This document shows, one piece after another, positions 46,701-51,000 of a stretch of DNA of 64,000 nucleotides. The stretch comes from Nemertoderma westbladi (lineage: Eukaryota; Xenacoelomorpha; Nemertodermatida; Nemertodermatidae): contig JAUCBJ010008050.1 in the NCBI GenBank assembly GCA_032718475.1, forward strand, positions 62,001 to 126,000, read 5' to 3'. A model generated the notes under the pieces. It did no database searches and was not told where the DNA came from. It saw only the letters and a list, made by a program, of their open reading frames with translations. The position numbers and the translations under genes were made by a program. The first letter of the stretch is position 1. Every line of letters begins with the position of its first letter.

Positions 46701-48061
46701 CCCAACAGACATCATTGCTGGATACTTCTTTGCTAAGCAAAGTGATGGTCTGTGTACAGCTGTCAGCTGCATCCACCAAGTCCTGCATCATTCTATAAGC
46801 ACATTTTTTGTAATAAATATGTAGGCCACTACAGTCATTATTTTATCAATTAAATATCATTATAATATTTAATTATAACAAATAGTAACCATAAATACTA
46901 TTATATTATTAACTTATAGTTATTATAACCAATAAATTTTCATCACTGTTTAAAAGATACATGAGCCATCATGCAGAACACGACCATTATTGAACATGAG
47001 CCTACCAACCAGTCAGGAAATCATCAGCTGGTGATTCCACCATTTCCCTGGAAGTTGATTGGCTATTACTTTCAGTGCGAAGTTTAATTTTATACAATGC
47101 CAGAGCAGATTTTCTACCATCTGCGGTATTGGTGACAGCAATCTGCTCAATGACTAACTCCCATTGAGATCGAGTTCTATAAATTCAAGCTGACGATTAT
47201 GATGCCATCTTGCTGCTGCTATATAGTAGTTACACGTTTCCAGAACCTATAAACCTGTGGGATTCAGCAAGTAGCTTCATACTTACTGGTCATTATGCGG
47301 ATATGTTACATCTATGGCATATTGGCAGGGGGCAATGTTTCCCTGCACTTCTTCGCTGGTGAATGTGGCGGTAATTGTAGTTAGCTCACCAAAAGAGCGG
47401 TAGACTAACTCAACTGCAATAAAACCATTAATAATTAAAATCAAAAGAATACATTAACAATTAATTTCGATAGATAATATTGATAAGAAGTCAGAATTGG
47501 AATCAATGACATAGAATTTCGGAAAAAAAATTATTCAATTATTTTATGTATTTAATTGTCAATAGACAAACCACCATACAGGTTGGAGTGTATAAAGACA
47601 GAAAAATAAAAAATAAACCACTGAATGACATAAATATGTAATATTAGACATTCTGCACTTGCGTATTGAATTTTGAACTTGAAGGCATTTTCAGCACGCG
47701 ATTCGCTTGTGCTAAAAAAACAGCCAAATAGGCAAAAATCAAGGATAATTGAATTTCGGTCAATTAAAATTAGTGTCAAAAAGTGTTTATTGGATAATTT
47801 TTTTAATTGAAAAATATTACTTTACTTAGTTCTTACAAATAATTAAATACTGCAAATATTTAATGATAATGATATTATTAACAAACAATAGATAGAATAT
47901 TAATATTAGAATATTAAAAGTAGTATTGATAACTAGTATATATAACAATCATAATATTAAATTATTATTAATACTTTAATGATATTAGCCGATTTTATAA
48001 ATTTAATTCGCTCACCAATTATAATACAGGCACAAAGCAATCGTTGTCCTTTTATCCCCAT
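1540..48061 (-). CDS. Secreted TSR(x7)-VMO1-CUB multidomain protein, 18 exons, 3' end outside window
   Basis: Joined from exons 48016-48061, 47287-47413, 46497-46792, 46142-46297, 41732-41899, 40356-40520, 39898-40089, 37251-37421, 34792-34932, 34359-34586, 33407-33543, 28981-29096, 27703-27855, 5475-5625, 4912-4993, 4203-4375, 3229-3409 and 1540-1712. The 2856 nt give 952 codons without a stop. Order of parts: hydrophobic N-terminus (1-15), unassigned Cys-containing region (16-156), seven TSR-like modules (157-563), VMO1-like domain (564-776), CUB 1 (777-894), first half of CUB 2 (895-952). TSR and CUB modules are known in extracellular matrix, adhesion and immune-type proteins; a secreted or matrix role is inferred. 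No stop or 3' UTR lies in the window. I do not recognise this architecture as a named gene. Junctions rest on consensus sites and phase only, so the 5' end and any extra cassette exons are open. Confidence 0.85.
2104..2500 (-). pseudogene. RTE-like LINE 3' fragment in intron 17
   Basis: The frame reads [17 protein letters not shown] then NWEVWKDLI, the C-terminal tail common to RTE-type endonuclease-reverse transcriptases (RGRPxxTxxDQxxxDT...W). The DNA matches 35104-35330 closely, so the two are copies of one family. Confidence 0.75.
3229..3409 (-). CDS. Exon 17: CUB domain 1, C-terminal half
   Basis: A 181-nt exon, phase 0 in and phase 1 out (residues 835-894). [20 protein letters not shown] leads to [20 protein letters not shown], the CUB closing strands (F-x-S-D, G-F-x-x-x-Y in relatives). 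The second cysteine pair of classical CUBs is not evident. Confidence 0.85.
3615..3776 (+). pseudogene. Short RTE-like LINE fragment (RT active-site region) in intron 16
   Basis: This DNA is the reverse complement of about 6445-6630, the same family in the opposite strand. The translation includes [20 protein letters not shown] where the 5690-7224 copy has the RT active site (FADD); the second Asp is lost. It lies antisense to the host gene. Confidence 0.75.
4203..4375 (-). CDS. Exon 16: CUB domain 1, N-terminal half
   Basis: A 173-nt exon, phase 1 in and phase 0 out (residues 777-834). [20 protein letters not shown], then LDCEYHISV and [10 protein letters not shown] show the usual CUB start: Cys, G-x-I-x-x-P, C-x-x-x-I. 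Confidence 0.88.
4471..4552. repeat. Degenerate CACCAAA short tandem
   Basis: Four irregular units of about 20-25 bp, each with CACCAAA (ACACCAAAAAATGACC, CTCCACCAAATATG, TTTGCACCAAAACGG, TTTCCACCAAATAT), inside intron 15. Confidence 0.5.
4912..4993 (-). CDS. Exon 15: VMO1-like domain, repeat 3 end
   Basis: An 82-nt exon, phase 0 in and phase 1 out (residues 750-776). [20 protein letters not shown] then FTCCDDE is the best match in the gene to the VMO1 closing motif DDTxxNxVxxxCC. Confidence 0.8.
5233..5328. repeat. Near-perfect 96-bp hairpin (42-nt arms)
   Basis: The left arm begins GTCTTCCTCCTCTCGGTGAC and the right arm ends with its complement GTCACCGAGAGGAGGAAGAC. The arms differ at one or two positions around a 12-nt loop. 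It lies in intron 14 and looks like a fold-back element or MITE core. Confidence 0.9.
5475..5625 (-). CDS. Exon 14: VMO1-like domain, repeat 3 first part
   Basis: A 151-nt exon, phase 2 in and phase 0 out (residues 699-749). [20 protein letters not shown] and CGVE form the third W / CP-x-G / CGVE block of the prism. It joins across the 22-kb intron in the right phase and motif order. Confidence 0.75.
5690..7224 (-). pseudogene. RTE-like LINE, RT and C-terminal part, 5' truncated
   Basis: On the minus strand the RT starts near 7224 with [10 protein letters not shown]. It runs through [53 protein letters not shown] and the catalytic [13 protein letters not shown]. The C-terminal part (6238-5736) has [30 protein letters not shown] and DRELWRRNF. 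The frame is broken near 7070, 6440 and 6125. The endonuclease is absent: the element stops where LTR-like sequence begins at 7225. The 3' end carries a TAG/CTA microsatellite-like tail. RTE-like is my best clade call. Confidence 0.88.
7225..7293 (+). mobile_element. First ~70 bp of the BEL1-family LTR
   Basis: TGTAAGCGGATTCAATTC and the next 50 bases match the LTR starts at 17598 and 18823. The match ends after GGCGAGGTGA, where a different repeat takes over. Confidence 0.8.
7294..7850. repeat. Repeat B, fourth dispersed copy
   Basis: About 560 bp matching the three copies inside the tandem array (from about 22225, 23774 and 25319). It opens with a palindromic GGTGAGATTACC...AATCTCACC and includes a conserved block ending TCGAAGGTCCCGTCACA. 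Non-coding, and possibly part of an LTR of a related element. Confidence 0.85.
7576..7901. repeat. 62-bp inverted repeat (7576-7637 / 7840-7901)
   Basis: The arm at 7576 begins GTGATCGTTGATTATTAGTT. The arm at 7840 is its reverse complement with about four mismatches, spaced by about 200 bp. The second arm is absent from the other three copies of repeat B. Confidence 0.85.
8367..8745. repeat. Tandem repeat, ~140-bp unit, 2.7 copies
   Basis: Units share TAGCGAGAATGTTAGTTAGT, then TTTTGACAGACTGACTGA and CCCCTTAAAACC. Copies start near 8367, 8504 and 8646. A related piece occurs near 7915-7945. Confidence 0.85.
9101..10394. repeat. Tandem duplication, 644-bp unit, two copies
   Basis: GATGTGTAATGCCTTGGGA starts both copies (9101 and 9745). 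They stay collinear through CCTTTCCGGGATGAGTAC, GGACGTAGGTCCTACTAGAG and the TTAATTAAAACAAAAT ends, with scattered substitutions. Non-coding. Confidence 0.9.
10395..11070. other. Unassigned intronic stretch
   Basis: No gene. It has short repeats of AAAAGCCAAA and GTCCCT(C)C between 10570 and 10680 and a TATATATA run near 10690. Open frames here look random. Confidence 0.4.
11071..11396. mobile_element. Candidate MITE with ~22-bp terminal inverted repeats
   Basis: The left end CTAGAAAAGCCAGCCAGCTG and the right end, read in reverse complement CTAGAAAGCCAGCAAGCTGG, pair over about 22 bp. The 326-bp body has no coding content. CTAG at both ends could belong to the target duplication. Confidence 0.6.
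11650..11940 (+). repeat. Three ~95-bp tandem repeats with internal G runs, in the BEL1 gag leader
   Basis: Each unit has a poly-G run (12, 8 and 15 bases), then GCAGA(G/T)AATGCC, GAGCGTCGGC and GGTGAGTTAAGTG. In the longest plus frame (11749-12378) the repeats read [11 protein letters not shown] and [11 protein letters not shown]. The G-run lengths differ by numbers not divisible by 3, so the frame shifts between units. Confidence 0.85.
12755..13222 (+). pseudogene. BEL1 Gag-like domain (DUF1759 type)
   Basis: [20 protein letters not shown] then [20 protein letters not shown] and ALDREFGHP match the Gag domain of BEL/Pao elements. After a stop at 13049-13051 and a frame change, the text continues [17 protein letters not shown] and [10 protein letters not shown], the end of the same domain. 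Confidence 0.8.
13223..13957 (+). pseudogene. BEL1 reverse transcriptase
   Basis: A 244-codon frame. [43 protein letters not shown] and the catalytic [14 protein letters not shown] are the BEL/Pao RT motifs in order. The frame ends at TGA 13955-13957. It is joined straight to the end of Gag ([10 protein letters not shown]), so protease and zinc knuckles are deleted. Confidence 0.9.
13958..14860 (+). pseudogene. BEL1 RT thumb and RNase H
   Basis: After the [18 protein letters not shown], then [50 protein letters not shown] and [13 protein letters not shown], the RNase H order of BEL/Pao. Stops at 14099-14101 and 14372-14374 interrupt it. It ends in an acidic tail ([12 protein letters not shown]) near 14700. 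Confidence 0.85.
15001..16260 (+). pseudogene. BEL1 integrase and C-terminal domain
   Basis: [15 protein letters not shown]...QCQTCRW is the HHCC zinc-binding module. [10 protein letters not shown] (first Asp), [10 protein letters not shown] (second Asp) and [12 protein letters not shown] (Glu) are the catalytic core. [10 protein letters not shown] and RTEYW-like [15 protein letters not shown] lead into the DUF5641-type tail. Stops at 15550-15552, 15741-15743 and 16095-16097 disrupt it. Confidence 0.88.
16488..16715. repeat. Three ~85-bp tandem repeats in the BEL1 3' region
   Basis: CTTGTGGGCACTGAGG recurs at about 16489, 16573 and 16658, each followed by CGCCACGTGAGGA and a G run of 7 to 12, then a GTAC-rich segment. 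Confidence 0.88.
16716..17557 (+). other. BEL1 3' non-coding region
   Basis: About 840 bp between the last integrase coding text and the purine tract. No recognisable protein, and no close copies elsewhere in the window. A minus frame at 17110-17550 is judged fortuitous. Confidence 0.45.
17558..17597 (+). promoter_or_regulatory. BEL1 hairpin and polypurine tract before the LTR
   Basis: ATGCTATCTTC and GAAGATAGCAT form an 11-bp stem around TCACCGG, followed by ATGGGGGGGAG directly before TGTAAGCGG. A purine run abutting a TG-starting LTR is the usual plus-strand primer site. The same block recurs before 18823. Confidence 0.75.
17598..18822 (+). repeat. BEL1 LTR, copy 1 (plus repeated hairpin/PPT)
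   Basis: Starts TGTAAGCGGATTCAATTC. It is truncated near 18775 and followed by a second hairpin and purine tract. The offset to the next LTR start is 1225 bp. It contains an intact TTAA at 17920-17923 that serves as the empty site for the piggyBac insertion in copy 2. Confidence 0.85.
19443..20190 (+). pseudogene. piggyBac transposase N-terminal part
   Basis: A 194-codon frame with an acidic N-terminus ([19 protein letters not shown]), then the DDE_Tnp_1_7-type entry: [20 protein letters not shown] and [16 protein letters not shown] frameshift near 20010 leads to [20 protein letters not shown] and [13 protein letters not shown] in another frame. The catalytic Asp region is deleted, so it cannot be active. 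Confidence 0.88.
20190..20440. repeat. AAATA / TATA simple repeat inside the piggyBac element
   Basis: Irregular AATAAATAAATA followed by TATATAATTATTTATTTATA-type sequence, replacing the catalytic half of the transposase. Confidence 0.85.
21786..26427. repeat. Tandem triplication, 1.55-kb unit
   Basis: Three head-to-tail copies: 21786-23334 (1549 bp), 23335-24879 (1545 bp) and 24880-26427. Each starts GTTTAGAAATACCTTAGAAT and ends GCAAGAAACAAGATG. Differences are a few substitutions and changes in the C and A runs, so the copies look recent. The unit includes repeat B, a poly-C run of about 20 bases and the palindrome TTTGGTGCTAGCACCAAA. No protein is convincing. Confidence 0.95.
26428..27270. 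repeat. Degenerate array with ~160-200-bp period
   Basis: Diverged units follow the triplication, sharing TTTCAAAATTTGGTGCT, ACAAGTTTGAAA, ATTCCATYGAATTCAGAACC and a CATAAACC...ACGCAAGAAA block. The 3' part of each 1.55-kb unit belongs to the same series. Confidence 0.75.
27280..27540 (-). pseudogene. LINE ORF2 linker fragment
   Basis: The minus text [20 protein letters not shown], then [19 protein letters not shown] and [10 protein letters not shown] is typical of the Ala/Lys-rich stretch between endonuclease and RT of RTE-type LINEs. It has stops near both ends. Confidence 0.55.
27703..27855 (-). CDS. Exon 13: VMO1-like domain, repeat 2
   Basis: A 153-nt exon, phase 2 in and out (residues 648-698). 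WTEPRFCPD, then [19 protein letters not shown] and [10 protein letters not shown] reproduce the W / CP / FxLRxE / DDxAVxxIxxC order of VMO1. The donor is GTTAGT, and the next intron is 22 kb. Confidence 0.78.
27856..28980. other. Intron 12
   Basis: 1.1 kb, AT-rich, with T runs near 28265 and an A-rich ATACATAC stretch. Apart from a tRNA-like half at 28364-28402 I see no gene. Confidence 0.6.
28364..28402 (-). repeat. tRNA-derived SINE-like 5' half
   Basis: The minus strand reads GGCGGGGTAGCTCAATTGGT then TGAGCGCCGGGCCTGCAAT. This matches a tRNA acceptor stem, D-arm and A box (TAGCTCAATTGG). The anticodon-to-T-arm half and a clear B box are missing, so a truncated SINE is likelier than a tRNA gene. 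Confidence 0.6.
28981..29096 (-). CDS. Exon 12: VMO1-like domain, repeat 1 end
   Basis: A 116-nt exon, phase 0 in and phase 2 out (residues 610-647). [20 protein letters not shown] followed by CSDG matches the VMO1 Q-x-DDTxxNGIxLxC strand pair that closes each prism face. It then links to repeat 2. Confidence 0.75.
29149..31567. mobile_element. TIR element carrying a minisatellite
   Basis: The left end CCAACACACAACCGTAGGGCCACT and the right end, in reverse complement CCAACTGGGGGCCATAGGG continuing CCACT, form an imperfect inverted repeat. TATATATA lies on both outer sides. GTGGCCYTRTGG recurs at 29190, 29282, 31346 and 31545 as a subterminal motif. There is no transposase; the interior is mostly the 16-bp minisatellite. 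Superfamily unknown. Confidence 0.65.
29440..31232. repeat. 16-bp minisatellite, ~110 units, with higher-order period
   Basis: Unit GTTCTATTCAGTGAGY with variants (TAAGC, TGAAC, CATTG). Blocks of variants recur about 616-621 bp apart: GCGTACTATTCAGAGAGCAT is at 29579 and 30195, and the GTGATCG variant near 29811 and 30432. The unit length is not a multiple of three, so it is not coding. Confidence 0.95.
31898..32836. mobile_element. MITE-like element built of GGGCACTAA iterons
   Basis: Both ends start from CTCGAG and read inward GGG..TTGGG, then GACGTTAGTGCCCGCG. About 15 copies of GGGCACTAAYG or its complement lie in the first 150 and last 200 bp, mostly inverted between the ends. The centre (32050-32620) is unique and AT-rich. 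No coding capacity. Confidence 0.8.
32837..33406. other. Left part of intron 11, no gene seen
   Basis: AT-rich, with a TTAATTAATTA stretch near 33080. Nothing recognisable. Confidence 0.5.
33407..33543 (-). CDS. Exon 11: VMO1-like domain, repeat 1 first part
   Basis: A 137-nt exon, phase 1 in and phase 0 out (residues 564-609). It ends with the VMO1 signature order Trp, Cys-Pro, aromatic-Gly-x-Leu: [23 protein letters not shown]1 (vitelline membrane outer layer protein 1) is a beta-prism with three such repeats. This exon starts the first. Confidence 0.75.
33544..34358. other. Intron 10 with long G and C runs
   Basis: Contains a plus-strand run of about 20 G near 33778-33797, an AACGTTAAT triple repeat near 33950, and a C run (34302-34326) close to the exon 10 donor. 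No gene. Confidence 0.7.
34359..34586 (-). CDS. Exon 10: TSR-like module 7
   Basis: A 228-nt phase-1 exon (residues 488-563), the longest of the series. It opens [10 protein letters not shown], has [14 protein letters not shown] (the CGGG core) and closes PCNNDPCSG. The donor GTGAGA is followed about 33 nt later by a long G run on the sense strand. Confidence 0.75.
34792..34932 (-). CDS. Exon 9: divergent TSR-like module 6
   Basis: A 141-nt phase-1 exon (residues 441-487): [20 protein letters not shown], later [14 protein letters not shown]. The middle SPCHDGK takes the place of the CGGG core, and the closing cysteine is kept. It is short for a TSR. Acceptor TTTACAG, donor GTATGT. Confidence 0.7.
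35104..36530 (-). pseudogene. Rearranged RTE-like LINE in intron 8
   Basis: The minus strand has [19 protein letters not shown] (36500-36127), then RT pieces [10 protein letters not shown] (about 35970) and [20 protein letters not shown] (35829-35593), and a 3' part at 35330-35104 matching 2104-2364. Between 35330 and 35505 a segment is inverted: its plus strand reads LCFGSPNG and [18 protein letters not shown], a C-terminal piece of the family. Many stops. Confidence 0.8.
36531..37250. other. Rest of intron 8
   Basis: A pyrimidine-rich segment (CTTTTTCTTTTCCTTTTAC near 36665-36730) followed by AT-rich sequence. No gene or element recognised. Confidence 0.55.
37251..37421 (-). CDS. Exon 8: divergent TSR-like module 5
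   Basis: A 171-nt phase-1 exon (residues 384-440). It starts VCTNLGQPT, has a basic strand [12 protein letters not shown] where TSRs carry their Arg layer, and ends KVPCYG. The CSxxCGGG core is absent, so the TSR assignment rests mainly on position, phase, size and cysteine spacing. Confidence 0.7.
37591..39872 (-). pseudogene. CR1/jockey-like LINE, 5' truncated, in intron 7
   Basis: The minus strand runs [20 protein letters not shown] (39844), [12 protein letters not shown], the RT motifs [40 protein letters not shown] and catalytic [13 protein letters not shown]. After that come [30 protein letters not shown] and [13 protein letters not shown]. The 3' UTR has AAGGACCCCCTTGGAAATAA with an adjoining stem, and the element ends in a TCTATCTATCTAT tail at 37591. 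Frames break near 39311, 39023, 38690 and 38120. The endonuclease is absent. Confidence 0.9.
39898..40089 (-). CDS. Exon 7: TSR module 4
   Basis: A 192-nt phase-1 exon (residues 320-383): [18 protein letters not shown], then [13 protein letters not shown]. It keeps the WxxW pair that is C-mannosylated in other TSRs, and the Arg strand. A LINE begins only about 20-25 bp past its donor (GTAGGG at 39892-39897). Confidence 0.9.
40356..40520 (-). CDS. Exon 6: TSR module 3
   Basis: A 165-nt phase-1 exon (residues 265-319): [20 protein letters not shown], then a basic strand [10 protein letters not shown] and the close CNDVPC. Acceptor CATGCAG, donor GTAAAT. Confidence 0.88.
40718..40767. repeat. 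Left 50-bp target duplication with copied splice donor
   Basis: Matches 41702-41751 at about 42 of 50 positions, including TACTCACCACATGCTTGT, which on the minus strand is the end of exon 5 plus its GTGAGT donor. Confidence 0.8.
40780..41701 (+). pseudogene. RTE-like LINE 3' end with an inverted internal segment
   Basis: Plus strand 40790-41235 reads [55 protein letters not shown] and [13 protein letters not shown]. Then 41236-41611 is a second copy of nearly the same text on the minus strand. From about 41612 the plus strand resumes with ATGGGTGATAG, the continuation of the DLANV-MGD text, and runs to the 3' end ATGCCGATCCTAATAGTAGTA. So the inverted segment sits inside one LINE copy. Confidence 0.88.
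41732..41899 (-). CDS. Exon 5: TSR module 2
   Basis: A 168-nt phase-1 exon (residues 209-264) with a canonical [23 protein letters not shown], then VQTVERYV and PCNTQAC. The donor is GTGAGT at 41726-41731. The last 20 exon bases and the donor lie inside a 50-bp direct repeat whose other copy is at 40718-40767, on the far side of a LINE insertion. Confidence 0.9.
41900..42280. other. Start of intron 4, no gene seen
   Basis: AT-rich sequence between exon 5 and the minisatellite. Nothing recognised. Confidence 0.5.
42300..42805. repeat. 21-bp minisatellite, ~24 units
   Basis: Unit GGTCCCCCAGTCACARCCAY(G), degenerate. Because 21 is a multiple of three, all three plus frames (as GPPVTAM, SPSHSHG and VPQSQPW repeats) and parts of the minus frames (VTGGPMA, CDWGTHG) stay open. 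No splice or start context makes any of them a convincing gene; the plus-strand repeat may be the 5' end of the element that follows. Confidence 0.85.
42950..45720 (+). pseudogene. Reverse transcriptase gene of an unclassified retroelement, decayed
   Basis: Collinear pieces in changing frames: [20 protein letters not shown] and [14 protein letters not shown] (43025-43330); [20 protein letters not shown] and [16 protein letters not shown] (43478-43765); [16 protein letters not shown] (44040); [20 protein letters not shown] and the catalytic [12 protein letters not shown] (44170-44300); [36 protein letters not shown] (44780); [16 protein letters not shown] and [14 protein letters not shown] (45180-45500). 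I know this RT type from invertebrate repeats but cannot name its clade. At least six frameshifts or stops. Confidence 0.82.
45721..46141. other. End of intron 4, no gene seen
   Basis: AT-rich sequence between the RT pseudogene and exon 4. Nothing recognised. Confidence 0.5.
46142..46297 (-). CDS. Exon 4: TSR module 1
   Basis: A 156-nt symmetric phase-1 exon (residues 157-208). It shows the TSR core [15 protein letters not shown] and the closing SCNEHYC, in the usual spacing of the C-S-x-x-C-G-G-G family. The first Trp layer is replaced by Tyr (CVYSEY). Acceptor CACTTAG, donor GTATTT. Confidence 0.85.
46497..46792 (-). CDS. Exon 3: Cys-containing N-terminal region, fold not recognised
   Basis: A 296-nt exon (residues 58-156) with acceptor CTTATAG and donor GTAAGT, phase 2 in and phase 1 out. 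It has five cysteines (within DSCTQ, DVCWE, AVCHE, DVCTE and LACEI), acidic stretches and a Gly-rich [10 protein letters not shown] segment. With exon 2 it forms about 140 residues ahead of the first TSR. No known domain is evident. Confidence 0.7.
46793..47286. other. Intron 2, with a possible unused exon
   Basis: An open minus segment 47176-47006 has an acceptor (TTTATAG) and a donor (GTAGGC), and reads [20 protein letters not shown]. Its inclusion would create a TGA at the exon 3 junction, so it is left out of the model. Confidence 0.4.
47287..47413 (-). CDS. Exon 2: N-terminal region, fold not recognised
   Basis: The acceptor TTATTGCAG and donor GTAAGT flank 127 nt, phase 1 in and phase 2 out (residues 16-57). 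The text is beta-rich, with Thr/Glu runs such as [11 protein letters not shown], and has one cysteine in a PCQYAIDV segment. It resembles no family I can name. Confidence 0.65.
47414..48015. other. Intron 1
   Basis: About 600 bp, very AT-rich, with TAATATTA-type runs near 47880-47980. No gene. Confidence 0.6.
48016..48061 (-). CDS. Exon 1: start codon and signal-peptide-like N-terminus
   Basis: The ATG at 48061 opens [15 protein letters not shown] and splices at GTGAGC in phase 1; joined to exon 2 it continues VELVY. A basic stretch followed by a hydrophobic run resembles the start of a signal peptide, as expected for the extracellular modules downstream. The hydrophobic stretch is short, so an additional upstream exon cannot be excluded. 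Confidence 0.6.
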
Positions 48062-51000
48062 GACAACGATTAAACAGCTTTGTCCTGAGGGTTATCCAGC
48101 GGTATTGATTAACAATCGTTGAATTTGATAGTTGTTAACAAACTTTTAGTAAAAAATTTAATTTTTAAAGCCTACATGTACAACATACAAACTATAGTTT
48201 ATACCGTCAAAAATTAATTATTTTATGTTTCTTTTATACAATCAATGATGATTATACAAAATCTGCAGATAATTTATTGACAGTGGAGGGATGATACGTA
48301 GTGGTTTTCGAAGTAGTTATCATTCGTTGATAAAATATTGATTGTAATAAGTAGTTCCCCATTATACCCAGATATGGAGAACTTTAAAATTTATACCTAT
48401 CTAAGGGAAAATCGACTAAAATAACAGCTTATCCCAAAAATTAACCTGTAACCTCTCTAACTGACTTTCGTTTAATATTTTGTTTATGATAATGTGCCTC
48501 TGTAACCTGCTCCTTTTCATTATTTGATAATTTAACATTGACAAGAGATATTTACTCTCTGAGATTTGATTTTCGTAGAGTTTCCCCCCACATGTTTTTC
48601 CCATCGCTATGGTAGTGGATGCAACAAATGTTATATAATAATTAATTAGTTATAACTTTACAATTTGTTCTTGTAAGTCTTGTTATTAGTAAACGGGAGC
48701 AAGGAATGAAGGGGGATTAACATAACATGGTTGGAATGGAGAAATATCGAATTACAGCAATGTTAACACGAGAAGGTCTTATATTGATTTTGCAAACATG
48801 TGCGAAACACACAGTTATTGTTATAACTAACTAACTGGATAACATATTTTCCTTCATTGCCTTCAAACATTTAGAGCGAGCTTGTCAATTCATGAAGGTA
48901 TATGGGAGATAGGTGGGGGGGGGGGGGGGATGGACGCAAAACCCGCCTTGGCGAATTCATATCCCGCCTCAATGTTAAATTCTCAATTTAGGGAAAGGAG
49001 CAGGTTACAGTGGCACGTTGTTTTAACCAAAACAATAAACTAAACACAATAGCCTGGAAAGGGATGAATTTTTATTGCGTCCAGATTTGCCCCCTATCTG
49101 AAATATGGGGCCGTTATGGTTGAGAATGGGACATTCAAGTATTAACTAATTCATTTCGTTATTATATTTTAATATAATTTTAATGTAACTCGAAAATAAT
49201 TAATCCTTTTCTTATTATATTTCGCCCACTGTATAACATTATTAACAGTGAAGGTAACACTAACTACTTGCATGATAACCACATAGAGTTAAAAAGAAGA
49301 CTGGACTTCGTCGTGTTTATTACGAGTTTATTTGACGCAGTCCGTCACTTCGGTTAGATTTGGACTCACCGCCGTTGTTCTCGGGTTTACTTTTAATCCA
49401 TGTTTATGTTCAACAGAGCATTCTTTTCGACTTGAATGCCATACCGTTAAGACCGTAGACCGTACACATCGTAATGATAATGATGAAGTTTAATCGGAAT
49501 CGTTCATCTGCTCAGATGAGTAGGCTAGTCTAGTACCGGTACAAAGCAGTGCAATCTGCTGAATTACTGGCTGAATTGTTATCAATTCTGGAATTTAAAA
49601 ATTCCTCTCAGATTTACATAGCAAACGGATATATGTAGTTAATTATGACGTTTAAATTTGAATTTTGGTTGAAAAAATATAGCGAACCACTGTTTTCTGC
49701 CTTATTCTGGGTAACTCTAGGAGTTTCCGTCCTTAAAACTAGGTGGTTCTATCTGGTGAGAAGTGTTTCTAGCTGCTTCCAGGTGTTTTCACGTTTTAGT
49801 AGGTACCCTGGGAAAAGAGGTTTGAAGAAGAGATAAAACTCACTTGATTGTCACTTCGTTTTATAATATAATTTTCAGTACCGGTATATGGTAGTAAGCA
49901 CTGTACTGGACCAATGTTATGGTTTGTACAGTATTTGCAGCAGATACGAAGCGCATCTCTCTCTCCACTGGGTACCAACTGAACCTCACTACTACTGGTG
50001 GTATTTGAGTTATTTGTGTTTTACTGGCACTGATTAACAGGTGTGAATCAATGCATGCATCAATAATGGCGCTCGAAGCATTTATATTTATTGCCTTTGT
50101 ATTTTGTATTTTGGGTGCCAGCAAGAATTTCTTAATTCATTGGCTGCCAATATTCTCGCCAATATTTTACAATTGGCCTCCAGTCTTTCTCTAATGGGGG
50201 CGGGCGATTAGTAGACCCAATTAGTAGACCACAATTCAACACAGTTGCTCAAATGCAATGGAGTTCATAATTTAAACACAAAAGCAGATTAATTGATGCA
50301 ATAATACACAGAAACAAAATGGCATTTTACAGAATTTGATAAGACACTAAAAATAGCAGAGATATCGTTTTTTTCAGTTTATAAAATATTCGAAATATCG
50401 CTGTGATGTATGTGTAATTTAATATAATTTGATATACAGGAGTAAATAATATTTGGTATAGTGAGTGAGTCAGTTGGTTGTCAGTTTGTGACTTAGATAG
50501 TAAGTGAATTGTTCAGTCAGTGAGTCAGTCTCAGTAGAAGGTCATTCAGTAAGATGAGTAGTAGGTTTGTCAGTCAGTGGAACAGACACTCAATGAATTT
50601 GTCAGTGATTTCGTTTGCCAGTGAGTGTATAATGTTTCAAGTGAACTAAAACAAATTTTATTTTGGCTGTTACGCAAAGCATTATTCACAAAGTCTGATG
50701 ATTTATTGCCAGTGCATTCAATGCAGAACTATACTCCCCAGAGGACTTTCTCTATACTCAACAGAGGAATTTTGTACTGGTTTAGCTACCACTCAACCCT
50801 AGGGTTTGACTTTTGAGCGTAGGCGTAGCACCCCTGGTTTTAAAGTAATTTTGGTGTCATGAAAAATACCGTAAAATCTGTGACTGCCAGCTCTTATATA
50901 ATGGCCTGCATAGCAAAAAAAAATTTTTTTTAATACTTTATCGAGCTCCTTTATTTAACACCTAAAAATGTGTTCTAGAAAATTTTGTTAATAATAATAA

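Noticed and set aside
48416-48604. Short minus frame with its own ATG upstream of the main gene
   Set aside because: 62 codons of basic, low-information text with no splice link to exon 1 and no family.
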